From JBAYVY01 sp041674345 (lineage in GTDB: Bacteria > Planctomycetota > Phycisphaerae > Phycisphaerales > Zrk34), in NCBI GenBank assembly GCA_041674345.1, contig JBAYVY010000063.1, positions 1 to 12,716 on the forward strand: DNA of 12,716 nucleotides. Reading direction: 5' to 3'. Of this stretch, positions 1 to 6,590 are shown in pieces. Every line of letters starts with the position of its first letter. The first letter of the stretch is position 1. The position numbers were made by a program, and so were the translations under genes. The notes beneath the pieces were generated by a model. The model searched no databases and was not told where the DNA came from. It saw only the letters and a list, made by a program, of their open reading frames with translations.

Positions 1-2376
1 CGCGGCATGCACCACCTGGTCTGGGAAGTCGTCGATAACTCCATCGACGAAGCACTCGCCGGCCACTGCGACTCCATCGACGTCACCATCAACGCCGATG
101 AATCCGTCACCGTCGTCGATAACGGCCGAGGCATCCCCGTCGGTCCCTTCAAACATGACGACCCCAAACTCAACGGCAAACCCACCGTCCAAATCGTCAT
201 GACCATCCTCCACGCCGGCGGTAAGTTCGACCGCAATTCCTACAAAGTCTCCGGCGGACTCCACGGCGTCGGCGTTTCCTGCGTCAACGCACTCGCCGAG
301 TGGCTCGATGTCGAAGTCGCACGCAACGGCCGAACCTACACCATCGGCTTTGAACGCGGCGACCTCTCGTCCGGCCTCAAAGAAATCGGCCCCGCCTCCA
401 AAACCGGAACCAAAATCACCTGGCGTCCCGATCGCTCCATCTTCGGCGATCTCCCCCACAACTACGACACCATCGCCGGACGACTCCGCGAACGCGCCTA
501 CCTCAACCCCGGCATCCAACTCTCCATCACCGACGAACGACCCGGCGGCAAACACGAATCCTTCTGCTTCCACGACGGCATCGTCGAAATGGTCCGACAC
601 CAAACCGAAGGCAAAACCCCCGTCCACGATCCCGTCTCCATCTCCGCCAGCTCCGAAGACAACTCCGCCACCTGCGATGTCGCCTTCTGCTACGTCGATT
701 CCTACAACGAAGTCATCACCACCTTCGCCAATAACATCAACACCGTCGATGGCGGAACCCACCTCTCCGGCTTCAAAACCGCCCTCACCCGAACACTCAA
801 CAACTACGCCAAATCCGCCAACCTCTTCAAAAACGGCGAACCGCCCTCCGGCGACGACTGGCGCGAAGGCATCGTCGCCGTCATCTCCGTCAAAATCCCC
901 AACCCCCAGTTCGAGGGCCAGACCAAAGGCAAACTCCTCAACGGCGACATCGAATCCCTCGTCAATTCCGCCGTCGGCGATAAACTCGCCTCCTGGTGCG
1001 AAGAACACCCCGCCGACGCCAAACGCATCTGCCAGAAAGCCATCCTCGCCTCCCAGGCCCGCGAAGCCGCTCGCAAAGCGCGCGAACTGACCCGCCGCAA
1101 GGGCGCGCTCGACTCCGGCGGGCTGCCCGGCAAACTCGCCGACTGCTCCTCCAAAGACGTCGAACGCTCCGAACTCTATCTCGTCGAAGGCGACTCCGCC
1201 GGCGGATCGGCCAAGGGCGGACGCGACCGCGAATACCAGGCGATTCTGCCCCTCAAGGGCAAAATCCTCAACGTCGAAAAAGCTCGCATCGACAAAATCC
1301 TCGGCTTCGCCGAAATCCGCGTCATCATCCAGGCGCTGCGCTGCGGCATCGGCATGGACGACTTCGATATCTCCAAACTCCGCTACGGCAAAATCGTCAT
1401 CATGACCGACGCCGACGTGGACGGTTCCCACATCCGCACACTCCTGCTCACCTTCTTCTTCCGGCAGATGCCCGACCTCATCCGCCAGGGCCGCATCTAC
1501 ATCGCCCAGCCCCCGCTCTATCAGGTCTCACGCGGCAAAAAAAGCGAATACGTCCTCAACGAATCCCGCATGCGCAACGTCCTGACCACGCTCGGCCTCG
1601 ACGGCACCGAACTGATCCTCCGCGACACCGAAGGCAACGAAATCAACCGTCTGGTCGGCGATGAACTGGCCAACACGATCAAACTCCTCGACCAACTCGA
1701 CGAACTGGTCACCATCGTCCAGCGCCGCGGCATCCTCTTCACCGACTTCCTCTCCAAACGATCACAAGACCCCACAGGCCAAAACCGCTTACCCCGAATC
1801 AGAGTCCAAATCCCCGGCGACGACCTGTTCTTCTGGTCCGATGAACAGGAACAGCGTGAAATGGCCGCTCGCGGCCTGGCAACCAACATTCTGGCGTCCG
1901 GCGACGAAGATGCCGCGCCACAGGTTCCGGGGGTGAAAGTGATTCGCAAGGAATTGCACGAAGTGAAGGAACTTGAAAAACTGTTCCCCAAACTCCTGGC
2001 CGCCGGTTTGCCCATCGACGATTATGCCTTGATACAAGAGGAATCCGTCACCGGCGAGAAGTTGCCGACCAAATACGCTCTTTATTCCAACAGCAATCTT
2101 CACGAGGTTCCGAACATCGCGGAGATCGTCCACGCGATCCACGACATCGGCCGCAACGGGCTGGAAATCAAACGATTCAAAGGCCTGGGCGAGATGGATG
2201 CCGAGCAATTGTGGATCACCACGATGAATCCCGAAAACCGCACGCTCCTGAAAGTGACCTGGGACGCCGCCGGCGAAGCCGAACAATTGTTCAGTATTTT
2301 AATGGGTGAAAACGTCGAAGCCCGCCGCGAGTTTATTGAAACGCACGCGCTGGAAGTGAAGAATCTGGACGTGTGA
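1..2376 (+). CDS. gyrB: DNA gyrase subunit B, 5'-truncated by the window edge
   Basis: ATPase subunit of the A2B2 topoisomerase that introduces negative supercoils. The frame is open to base 1 and the first visible residues (RGMHHLVWEVVDN) already lie inside the ATPase domain, so roughly 35-40 N-terminal residues are missing and the ATG at 7 is internal. Numbering from that Met, the sequence shows the GHKL N-box (EVVDNSIDEA), the DNGRGIP box and the GGLHGVG motif. A TOPRIM domain follows, with catalytic E394 in VEGDSAGGSAKGG and D468/D470/D472 in MTDADVDGSH. The C-terminal tail carries RFKGLGEMDAEQLW (from R723). About 200 residues separate TOPRIM and tail, so this is the long GyrB form (as in E. 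coli, about 800 residues) rather than the short form of about 640. The first 600 codons favour C-ending codons heavily; the last 170 are mixed. ParE is an alternative, but overall length and tail fit GyrB better. Confidence 0.96.
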   Translation, partial: RGMHHLVWEVVDNSIDEALAGHCDSIDVTINADESVTVVDNGRGIPVGPFKHDDPKLNGKPTVQIVMTILHAGGKFDRNSYKVSGGLHGVGVSCVNALAEWLDVEVARNGRTYTIGFERGDLSSGLKEIGPASKTGTKITWRPDRSIFGDLPHNYDTIAGRLRERAYLNPGIQLSITDERPGGKHESFCFHDGIVEMVRHQTEGKTPVHDPVSISASSEDNSATCDVAFCYVDSYNEVITTFANNINTVDGGTHLSGFKTALTRTLNNYAKSANLFKNGEPPSGDDWREGIVAVISVKIPNPQFEGQTKGKLLNGDIESLVNSAVGDKLASWCEEHPADAKRICQKAILASQAREAARKARELTRRKGALDSGGLPGKLADCSSKDVERSELYLVEGDSAGGSAKGGRDREYQAILPLKGKILNVEKARIDKILGFAEIRVIIQALRCGIGMDDFDISKLRYGKIVIMTDADVDGSHIRTLLLTFFFRQMPDLIRQGRIYIAQPPLYQVSRGKKSEYVLNESRMRNVLTTLGLDGTELILRDTEGNEINRLVGDELANTIKLLDQLDELVTIVQRRGILFTDFLSKRSQDPTGQNRLPRIRVQIPGDDLFFWSDEQEQREMAARGLATNILASGDEDAAPQVPGVKVIRKELHEVKELEKLFPKLLAAGLPIDDYALIQEESVTGEKLPTKYALYSNSNLHEVPNIAEIVHAIHDIGRNGLEIKRFKGLGEMDAEQLWITTMNPENRTLLKVTWDAAGEAEQLFSILMGENVEARREFIETHALEVKNLDV

Positions 2377-2381
2377 GCGAG

Positions 2382-2400
2382 CCGCGTTCTGTGAACGCGG
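2382..2400 (+). terminator. Hairpin just after gyrB
   Basis: A perfect 8-bp inverted repeat, CCGCGTTC and GAACGCGG, has a 3-nt loop and starts 5 nt after the gyrB stop codon. There is no T-run after it, so it is either a non-canonical terminator or an mRNA 3'-end stabiliser. It also marks the left edge of the AT-richer pocket. Confidence 0.5.
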
Positions 2401-2412
2401 ATATGTCAACAT

Positions 2413-2418
2413 TATGAT
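2413..2418 (+). promoter_or_regulatory. Candidate -10 box for the TIR gene
   Basis: TATGAT matches the sigma70 -10 consensus at 5 of 6 positions and lies 33 nt upstream of the TIR start codon, in an AT-rich gap. The -35 position (about 2390, TGTGAA) is poor and falls in the gyrB hairpin. The assignment is tentative. Confidence 0.3.
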
Positions 2419-2451
2419 TGCAAACGACAAATCCATAGCAATGGGGGTCTT

Positions 2452-3324
2452 ATGCTTGTTTTTCTAAGTTGGTCAAAACCTCGCAGCAAAGCCGTAGCAC
2501 AAGCGCTCAAGAACTGGATTCCAATGATTTTGAATTCTGCGCAAACTTGGATGTCCGAAGAAGACATACCAAAGGGAAAACGCTGGGGCAGTGATAATGC
2601 ACTAAAACTTTCCAAAACAGAATTCGGCATCGTCTGTGTTACGAAAGAAAATCTAAGCGAACCGTGGTTGCTTTTTGAATCCGGAGCAATTGCAAAAACA
2701 GTATCTGAGAGTTTCTTGTGTCCCTTTCTGTTGGATGTGCGAGATGTAGATTTAGCTGGGCCACTCACGCAGTTCCAAGCCACCTCTGCCACCAGGGAAG
2801 ACACGTTACGTCTCATCAAAACTATAAACGATGCGTTGGGGGATGCAGGCGTACCTGAAGCGCAGTTGGAAAAGGTATTTTCTTCTCTATGGCCGGACCT
2901 TGACAAGAACCTTCAACAAATCAGTAATTCCCCAAGCACAGTGCCGGACCCAAGCCGTACTCAAGGTAGTATGATTGAAGAAACCGTGCAGATGGTCCGA
3001 GCGCTTAGTGGTGCGGTTGAACGACTTGAATCGAGAGTGATAGCATCCCCAAAACTTGATATAGAAAACTTGGTATGTGAAATTCTCAAGGTGCGACTAA
3101 AATCAAGCGATTTTATTGCCGATTTCCTGGTTGAAATGCAACGTAAAGTTTTTGACATGCGTAAGATTGTTCAGGCATGCCGCACTGCCAAGACCGAAAA
3201 AGAACGCTTGGACAATTTGGAGCGGTTAACGTATCTGACCAACGCACTCTATTCCTTTCTCCGACGAGAACTCAGCGAACCCGACATCGAAGTAACTCCG
3301 TCCAAACAACCAATCCGACGATAG
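2452..3324 (+). CDS. TIR-domain protein, putative NADase or defence protein
   Basis: 290 residues. Residues 1-128 read as a bacterial TIR domain: an opening strand VFLSWS (residues 3-8), then WMSEEDIPKGKRW (33-45), the central strand FGIVCVT (58-64), and ENLSEPWLLFESGA. W72-x3-E76 matches the W-x-x-x-E arrangement that supplies the catalytic glutamate in NAD-cleaving TIR proteins. A conserved-looking PLTQFQAT segment (104-111) follows. Residues 130-172 are a linker, and 174-290 are mostly helical with no domain I recognise. No signal peptide or membrane segment is seen, so it is probably cytoplasmic. The start fits because ATG directly precedes the first TIR strand, with GGGGGT 4-5 nt upstream. 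A 60-nt sample (2581-2640) is 45% GC against 68% in an lnt sample (5281-5340), which suggests horizontal acquisition. No Thoeris or CBASS partner gene is adjacent. The TIR call is strong; substrate and biological role are inferred. Confidence 0.88.
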   Translation: MLVFLSWSKPRSKAVAQALKNWIPMILNSAQTWMSEEDIPKGKRWGSDNALKLSKTEFGIVCVTKENLSEPWLLFESGAIAKTVSESFLCPFLLDVRDVDLAGPLTQFQATSATREDTLRLIKTINDALGDAGVPEAQLEKVFSSLWPDLDKNLQQISNSPSTVPDPSRTQGSMIEETVQMVRALSGAVERLESRVIASPKLDIENLVCEILKVRLKSSDFIADFLVEMQRKVFDMRKIVQACRTAKTEKERLDNLERLTYLTNALYSFLRRELSEPDIEVTPSKQPIRR

Positions 3325-3400
3325 GAAATCAACGGATAACAAGATATTACCAGCAGAAGTAATACAACTGTGCAAACATCGTTCATGGACACGCCGGCGG

Positions 3401-3505
3401 ATGATGCTCGAACTGGCGGGGCGGGTCGATTTCTGGCCGAAGTTCGATCACAAGGTTTTGCGGCGTGGTAGATTTCGCAAATTGTCTCGGAAACGGCGGG
3501 CCTAA
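3401..3505 (+). pseudogene. Short basic open frame, possible 3' remnant of a gene
   Basis: From ATG 3401 this reads 34 residues with plausible protein character: MMLELAGRVDFWPKFDHKV followed by an Arg/Lys-rich tail, then TAA. The frame stays open upstream through 3323 without a start, and base composition returns to native high GC from about 3386. No Shine-Dalgarno precedes the ATG. It could be the 3' end of a gene whose 5' part was replaced when the TIR segment arrived, a genuine small gene, or chance. I do not recognise the family. The rest of the 3325-3643 gap holds the two C/G-rich hairpin repeats listed separately and nothing else I can support. Confidence 0.3.
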
Positions 3506-3538
3506 CTCCTCCCCCTTTGGGGGAGGTTGGGAGAGGGG
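3501..3538 (-). repeat. C/G-rich hairpin repeat, copy 1 (inverted)
   Basis: The core CCTCCCCC-TTT-GGGGGAGG is a perfect 8-bp stem with a 3-nt loop (3508-3526), followed by a G-rich flank (to 3538). Its reverse complement matches copy 2 at 3592-3627 in order and spacing. The type resembles the widespread dispersed elements that translate as LTPTLSQRERG-like peptides. It touches the TAA at 3503-3505. Confidence 0.75.
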
Positions 3539-3591
3539 AGCCCGAAGATGGCGGCGGGTTCGCACAACATGCACACGCCGTATTTGAGCGT

Positions 3592-3627
3592 CCCCTCACC
3601 CCAACCCTCTCCCAAAGGGAGAGGGGG
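3592..3627 (+). repeat. C/G-rich hairpin repeat, copy 2
   Basis: A C-rich flank (3592-3605) leads into CCTCTCCC-AAA-GGGAGAGG (3606-3624), an 8-bp stem with a 3-nt loop. It lies in inverted orientation to copy 1, so the two flanks could pair across about 50 nt. It ends 16 nt before the start of the downstream lipoprotein gene and so sits in its leader. Confidence 0.75.
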
Positions 3628-3643
3628 TTTGCACAAGGACATC

Positions 3644-4099
3644 ATGCGACACATCATTCTTTTATCGTTGCTTGTTCTGCTTCCGGCTTGCAGCCCCCTG
3701 GCCAACATGACGCCGCCGGAGGTGCAACTGGTGAACATTCGGCCGGGGTCCATCACCGTGTTCCAGACCGAGGGGGAGGTGATATTGAAAGTGTTGAACT
3801 CCAATGCCCAGCCGATCACGGTGACGGGGGCGACTTACGAAATCATCATCGGCGACGCGCACATCGGGCGGGCACTGAGCAACGAAAAACTGGAAATCCC
3901 GGCCTATTCCGCGGCGGATCAGCACTGCACGCTCTACATCAGCAATCTGATGATGCTGAACCGGATGCGCACGCTGCTGGAGCAGCCGAAGATCACATAT
4001 GCGATTCGCGGGTCGATGCGGGTGACGACGGCGGAGGGGAAGACGGGTTCACTATCAACGCAGAGCGCGGGGGAGCTGAATGCGGTAAATGACGAATGA
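3644..4099 (+). CDS. LEA14/WHy-like lipoprotein
   Basis: 151 residues. The start at ATG 3644 is chosen because AAGGA lies 4 nt upstream and the protein then begins with a textbook type II signal peptide: MRHIILLSLLVLLPAC, with lipobox L-P-A-C at residues 13-16. An upstream in-frame ATG at 3527 would only add translation of the hairpin repeat. The mature part reads PEVQLVNIRPG, then a strand-rich stretch with LKVLNSNAQPITVTG. This fits the LEA type 2 / WHy fold, a small immunoglobulin-like beta domain found in many bacterial lipoproteins of unknown function. It is probably exported and lipid-anchored, a substrate class for the nearby Lnt. The last codons (N-D-E-stop) lie inside the left arm of a tandem-unit palindrome, so the repeat supplies the stop codon. 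The gene is convergent with mazG. Confidence 0.8.
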   Translation: MRHIILLSLLVLLPACSPLANMTPPEVQLVNIRPGSITVFQTEGEVILKVLNSNAQPITVTGATYEIIIGDAHIGRALSNEKLEIPAYSAADQHCTLYISNLMMLNRMRTLLEQPKITYAIRGSMRVTTAEGKTGSLSTQSAGELNAVNDE

Positions 4100-4222
4100 C
4101 GAAATCCGAATGACGAATGAAGCTTCAAATTCCAATGTTCAAACAAAAGGCGCGGCGTATCCGGGGTTTGGGATTTTGAATTTGGAATTTCATTCGTCAT
4201 TCGGATTTCGTCATTGGTCATT
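4088..4222. repeat. Heptamer palindrome, family A (AATGACG units)
   Basis: The left arm 4088-4122 is five consecutive 7-nt units: AATGACG, AATGACG, AAATCCG, AATGACG, AATGAAG. The right arm 4188-4222 is its reverse complement with about two mismatches over 35 nt. The interior also contains short 7-nt-phased units (TTCAAAT, TCCAATG, TTCAAAC). It sits exactly between convergent genes, overlapping the lipoprotein stop and ending 2 nt before the mazG stop, so it may act as a bidirectional transcript end. Confidence 0.9.
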
Positions 4223-4224
4223 TT

Positions 4225-4548
4225 CTACTTGTGTCCCTCCGGCCCGCTGCCGGCGAGGTACTTGCGATGCAGCGCGTCGGCCAGATCGACTTCGTTGATG
4301 TTGGCCAGTGTGCAAAGCCAGGCGATGACATCGGCGAACTCCTCTTCGAGATTGGCGCGTGCGGCGGCGAGGGTGGCGGGGTCCGCGTCGGGTTTGTTGG
4401 ACTCGTGGAGTGCGGTGGCCAGTTCGCCGATTTCTTCGATGAACCACATAAAGGTTCCGGGTGTGCCGCGTGCCTTGTCGGTGGGGTAGTAGCGGTCGCG
4501 GATGTGCTGTTGGAAGGCGGCGATGGTGAGGGGGTTGTGGGTATTCAT
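4225..4548 (-). CDS. MazG-type nucleotide pyrophosphohydrolase
   Basis: 107 residues. It resembles the single-domain MazG/all-alpha NTP-PPase proteins that hydrolyse nucleoside triphosphates to monophosphates and pyrophosphate, typically for nucleotide-pool cleaning. The metal-binding signature is visible: E38-E39-x-x-E42 in WFIEEIGELATAL and E70-x-x-D73 in LEEEFADVIAW. The family-like GTPGTFMWF precedes it and LANINEVDLADALHRKY follows. The start at 4548 places the first helix (FQQHIRDRYYP) near the N-terminus, as in relatives. An in-frame ATG at 4588-4590 would add 14 residues and is possible. No clear Shine-Dalgarno is seen at either. Anything further upstream is translation of the family B repeat. 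The gene is divergent from lnt and convergent with the lipoprotein. Its natural substrate cannot be read from the sequence. Confidence 0.85.
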   Translation of the reverse strand: MNTHNPLTIAAFQQHIRDRYYPTDKARGTPGTFMWFIEEIGELATALHESNKPDADPATLAAARANLEEEFADVIAWLCTLANINEVDLADALHRKYLAGSGPEGHK

Positions 4549-4589
4549 GATGCGTATGAGATAGTCAATCCGGCTCGGCGTCAATTGCA

Positions 4590-4687
4590 TTTCGGATTTC
4601 GGATTGGGGATTGCGGATTTAGAAGAACACGCGGCGTAACACGCCCCATAGGTCAATCCGCAATCCCAAATCCGCAATCCGCAATCC
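4590..4687. repeat. Heptamer palindrome, family B copy 1 (TTGCGGA units)
   Basis: The left arm reads TTTCGGA, TTTCGGA, TTGGGGA, TTGCGGA, TTTAGAA (4590-4624). The right arm 4653-4687, read in reverse complement, gives TTGCGGA, TTGCGGA, TTTGGGA, TTGCGGA. The arms pair imperfectly, differing mainly at one position per unit. It fills the divergent mazG/lnt intergenic region, so promoters of both genes must lie in or beside it. Family B copy 2 lies at 10214-10308. Confidence 0.88.
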
Positions 4688-4711
4688 TTCGTTTCTGGTA
4701 ACATCCCACGC

Positions 4712-6439
4712 ATGTCGCGGTTCAGCGTTCAACGTCAAAAGGTGGCCATCGACTCGCCCATTGCGATGGGGGGATTGCTCGGTTTGTGGGCGGTGCTGAC
4801 GTGGTTGAGTTTTCCGGGTGCGAATCTTTGGCCGGCGGCGCATCTGTCGCTGGTGCCGCTGGCGATGCTGGCGTTGCGATGCACGTCGGTGAAGCGGTTG
4901 TCGATTTTCACTTACGTTGCCGGTGTGATCTGGTGGATCATCGGGGTGGCGTGGCTGCGGGGCGTGACGGGCGGGGGCTATGTGGCGGTGGCGTTTTATC
5001 TGGGGTTGTATCCGCTGATATTCGTTTGGGGATTGCGATTGATCGGGCGGCGGGCGCATCTGCCGATGGTGCTGGCCGTGCCGCTGGTCATTGTCACATT
5101 GGAATATTTCCGGGGGTGGGCGATGACGGGGTTTCCGTGGTTTTTGCTGGGGCAGAGCCAGCCGGTGTCGCTGATTCAGATCGCGGACGTGACGGGGGTG
5201 TACGGCGTGTCGTTTCTGGTGGCGATGACGAGTGGGTTGATCGTCGATCTGATGCTCAACCCGATGATCGGTCGTGGCGGGCGATTGGGCGGGACGGTGA
5301 AGTGGTCGATGGGGCTGTGGTTCGCGGCGATGGTGGTGGCGCTGGTGTACGGTCGGTGGCGGGTGTCGCAGTTGGACGGCATGACGGGGGCGAAGTTGCG
5401 GATCGCGGTGGTGCAGACGAATGAGCCGCAGTCGAACAAGAACTCGCCGACGGAGGAGCAGGAGCAGTTGTATTTCAGCAAGTTGCTGAAGTTGAACGAG
5501 CAGGCGGCGGTGACGAAGCCGGGGTTGATTGTTTGGCCGGAGACGGTGGTGCCGCGTCCGATCAACAATGAGATGGTGCGTGTGGCGATGGGGTATTGCC
5601 AGCGGTTGACCGAGCCGGTGGAGGACGAGGCGATGCGGAGGTCGTTGCAATACTGGTGTGCCGTCGTGGGGTATCAGCGGCAGGTGCGGCAGGCGGCGAT
5701 CGACGGGGGGGCGTATCTGATCGTGGGAGCCGGGGCGCACACGGACGAACAGGTGGGGCAACAGATGAAGCGATACAACAGCGCGTATTGTTTTTCGCCG
5801 AACGGATCGCTGATCGACCGGTATGACAAGGTGCATCGCGTGCCGTTCGGGGAGTATGTTCCGTTTGACAAGGATTCGTGGCTGCACAAACTGCTGTTGA
5901 AGCTGACGCCTTACGATGGTTTTGATTATTCGCTGACGCCCGGAAGCCGGTACGCGGTGTTTGATCTGACGGTGCAGCGAGATGGCAAGGCGGAACGGTG
6001 GCGAGCGGCGGCGCCGATTTGCTTTGAGGATGTGTTTCCGCGTGAGTGCCGGCGGATGGTGTACGACGCATCGGGCAAACGGGCGGACGTGCTGGTGAAC
6101 CTGACGAACGACGGGTGGTATCCGGATTCGGCGCAGGCGTCTCAGCACGAACAACTGGCGCGGTTTCGGTGCGTTGAAAATCGCGTGCCGATGGCGCGGG
6201 CGGTGAACCGCGGGGTGAGCGGGGTGTTCGACTCGGCGGGGCGTCGCATCGGGATGGTGATGATCGCGGGTCAGCGGCAATCCATCAGCGGCGTGGCGAC
6301 GGCGGAGGTGATGCGGGACGACCGGGTGACGCTGTTCGGGCGGTTCGGCAACGTGTTCGCGGTGATGTGCGGAATTGTGACGGTGTTGCTGACGGCGATG
6401 AGCGTGCTGATGCCGAAAATTCCGGGGCGCGGGGGCTGA
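4712..6439 (+). CDS. lnt: Apolipoprotein N-acyltransferase
   Basis: 575 residues. Lnt is the membrane enzyme that adds the third acyl chain to the N-terminal cysteine of lipoproteins. About the first 225 residues carry several hydrophobic segments and the FFRGW/GFPW-like landmarks of the family (LEYFRGWAMTGFPWFLLG). A nitrilase-fold catalytic domain starts near K228 (KLRIAVVQTNEP). The catalytic triad is visible: E277 in IVWPETVVP, K373 in DRYDKVHRVPFGEYVPF, and C437 in APICFEDVFP. LVNLTNDGWYPDS and a final C-terminal membrane helix (about 540-565) are also typical. It is somewhat longer than E. coli Lnt (512), partly through extra residues between E277 and K373. Codons are strongly G-ending (16 of 19 in 5282-5338), unlike gyrB and mreB. 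The start is the first ATG after the family B repeat; M19 is a possible alternative. Confidence 0.95.
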   Translation: MSRFSVQRQKVAIDSPIAMGGLLGLWAVLTWLSFPGANLWPAAHLSLVPLAMLALRCTSVKRLSIFTYVAGVIWWIIGVAWLRGVTGGGYVAVAFYLGLYPLIFVWGLRLIGRRAHLPMVLAVPLVIVTLEYFRGWAMTGFPWFLLGQSQPVSLIQIADVTGVYGVSFLVAMTSGLIVDLMLNPMIGRGGRLGGTVKWSMGLWFAAMVVALVYGRWRVSQLDGMTGAKLRIAVVQTNEPQSNKNSPTEEQEQLYFSKLLKLNEQAAVTKPGLIVWPETVVPRPINNEMVRVAMGYCQRLTEPVEDEAMRRSLQYWCAVVGYQRQVRQAAIDGGAYLIVGAGAHTDEQVGQQMKRYNSAYCFSPNGSLIDRYDKVHRVPFGEYVPFDKDSWLHKLLLKLTPYDGFDYSLTPGSRYAVFDLTVQRDGKAERWRAAAPICFEDVFPRECRRMVYDASGKRADVLVNLTNDGWYPDSAQASQHEQLARFRCVENRVPMARAVNRGVSGVFDSAGRRIGMVMIAGQRQSISGVATAEVMRDDRVTLFGRFGNVFAVMCGIVTVLLTAMSVLMPKIPGRGG

Positions 6440-6446
6440 CCCCGGA
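6421..6446 (+). terminator. Possible stem-loop at the lnt stop codon
   Basis: TCCGGGG (6421-6427) and CCCCGGA (6440-6446) form a perfect 7-bp inverted repeat enclosing the lnt stop codon in a 12-nt loop. There is no T-run. It could be a weak transcript end or chance in G-rich sequence. Confidence 0.3.
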
Positions 6447-6502
6447 CTGCCCGCCGCTGTGAGATTGTTTCAATACCGTGGCATGACCTCAAAATAATTT
6501 TC

Positions 6503-6569
6503 ACCACAGCGGCACAGAGGCACAGAGAAATGCGAAACAAAAAAGGTTCCTGCTCTGTGCCGCTGTGGT
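6503..6569. repeat. Octamer palindrome, family C (ACAGAGGC units)
   Basis: Left units ACAGCGGC, ACAGAGGC, ACAGAGAA run at 8-nt spacing (6506-6529). The 17-nt arm 6503-6519 is perfectly complementary to 6553-6569, with an A-rich loop. It lies between lnt and the HEAT gene and ends 21 nt before the HEAT start codon. ACAGAGGC-type palindromes resemble dispersed repeats seen in other planctomycete-like genomes (recollection, not a search). Confidence 0.88.
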
Positions 6570-6590
6570 TCATTCTGAAATGGTTTCCAA

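Noticed and set aside
308..1090. A second plus-strand frame inside gyrB
   Set aside because: Ser/Pro/Thr-only translation; this frame is shifted inside conserved GyrB domains.
4088..4687. CRISPR-like arrays
   Set aside because: Units are 7 nt without spacers and are arranged as inverted arms; no cas genes are present.
4549..4713. Longer MazG protein starting at 4713
   Set aside because: The added residues (NPKSE-type) are translation of the family B repeat and are absent from the MazG fold.
4619..6280. A 553-codon open frame on the minus strand opposite lnt
   Set aside because: Its translation is Pro/His/Arg/Gln-rich low-complexity, as expected from the antisense of a G-rich gene. The plus-strand frame has a complete Lnt catalytic triad.
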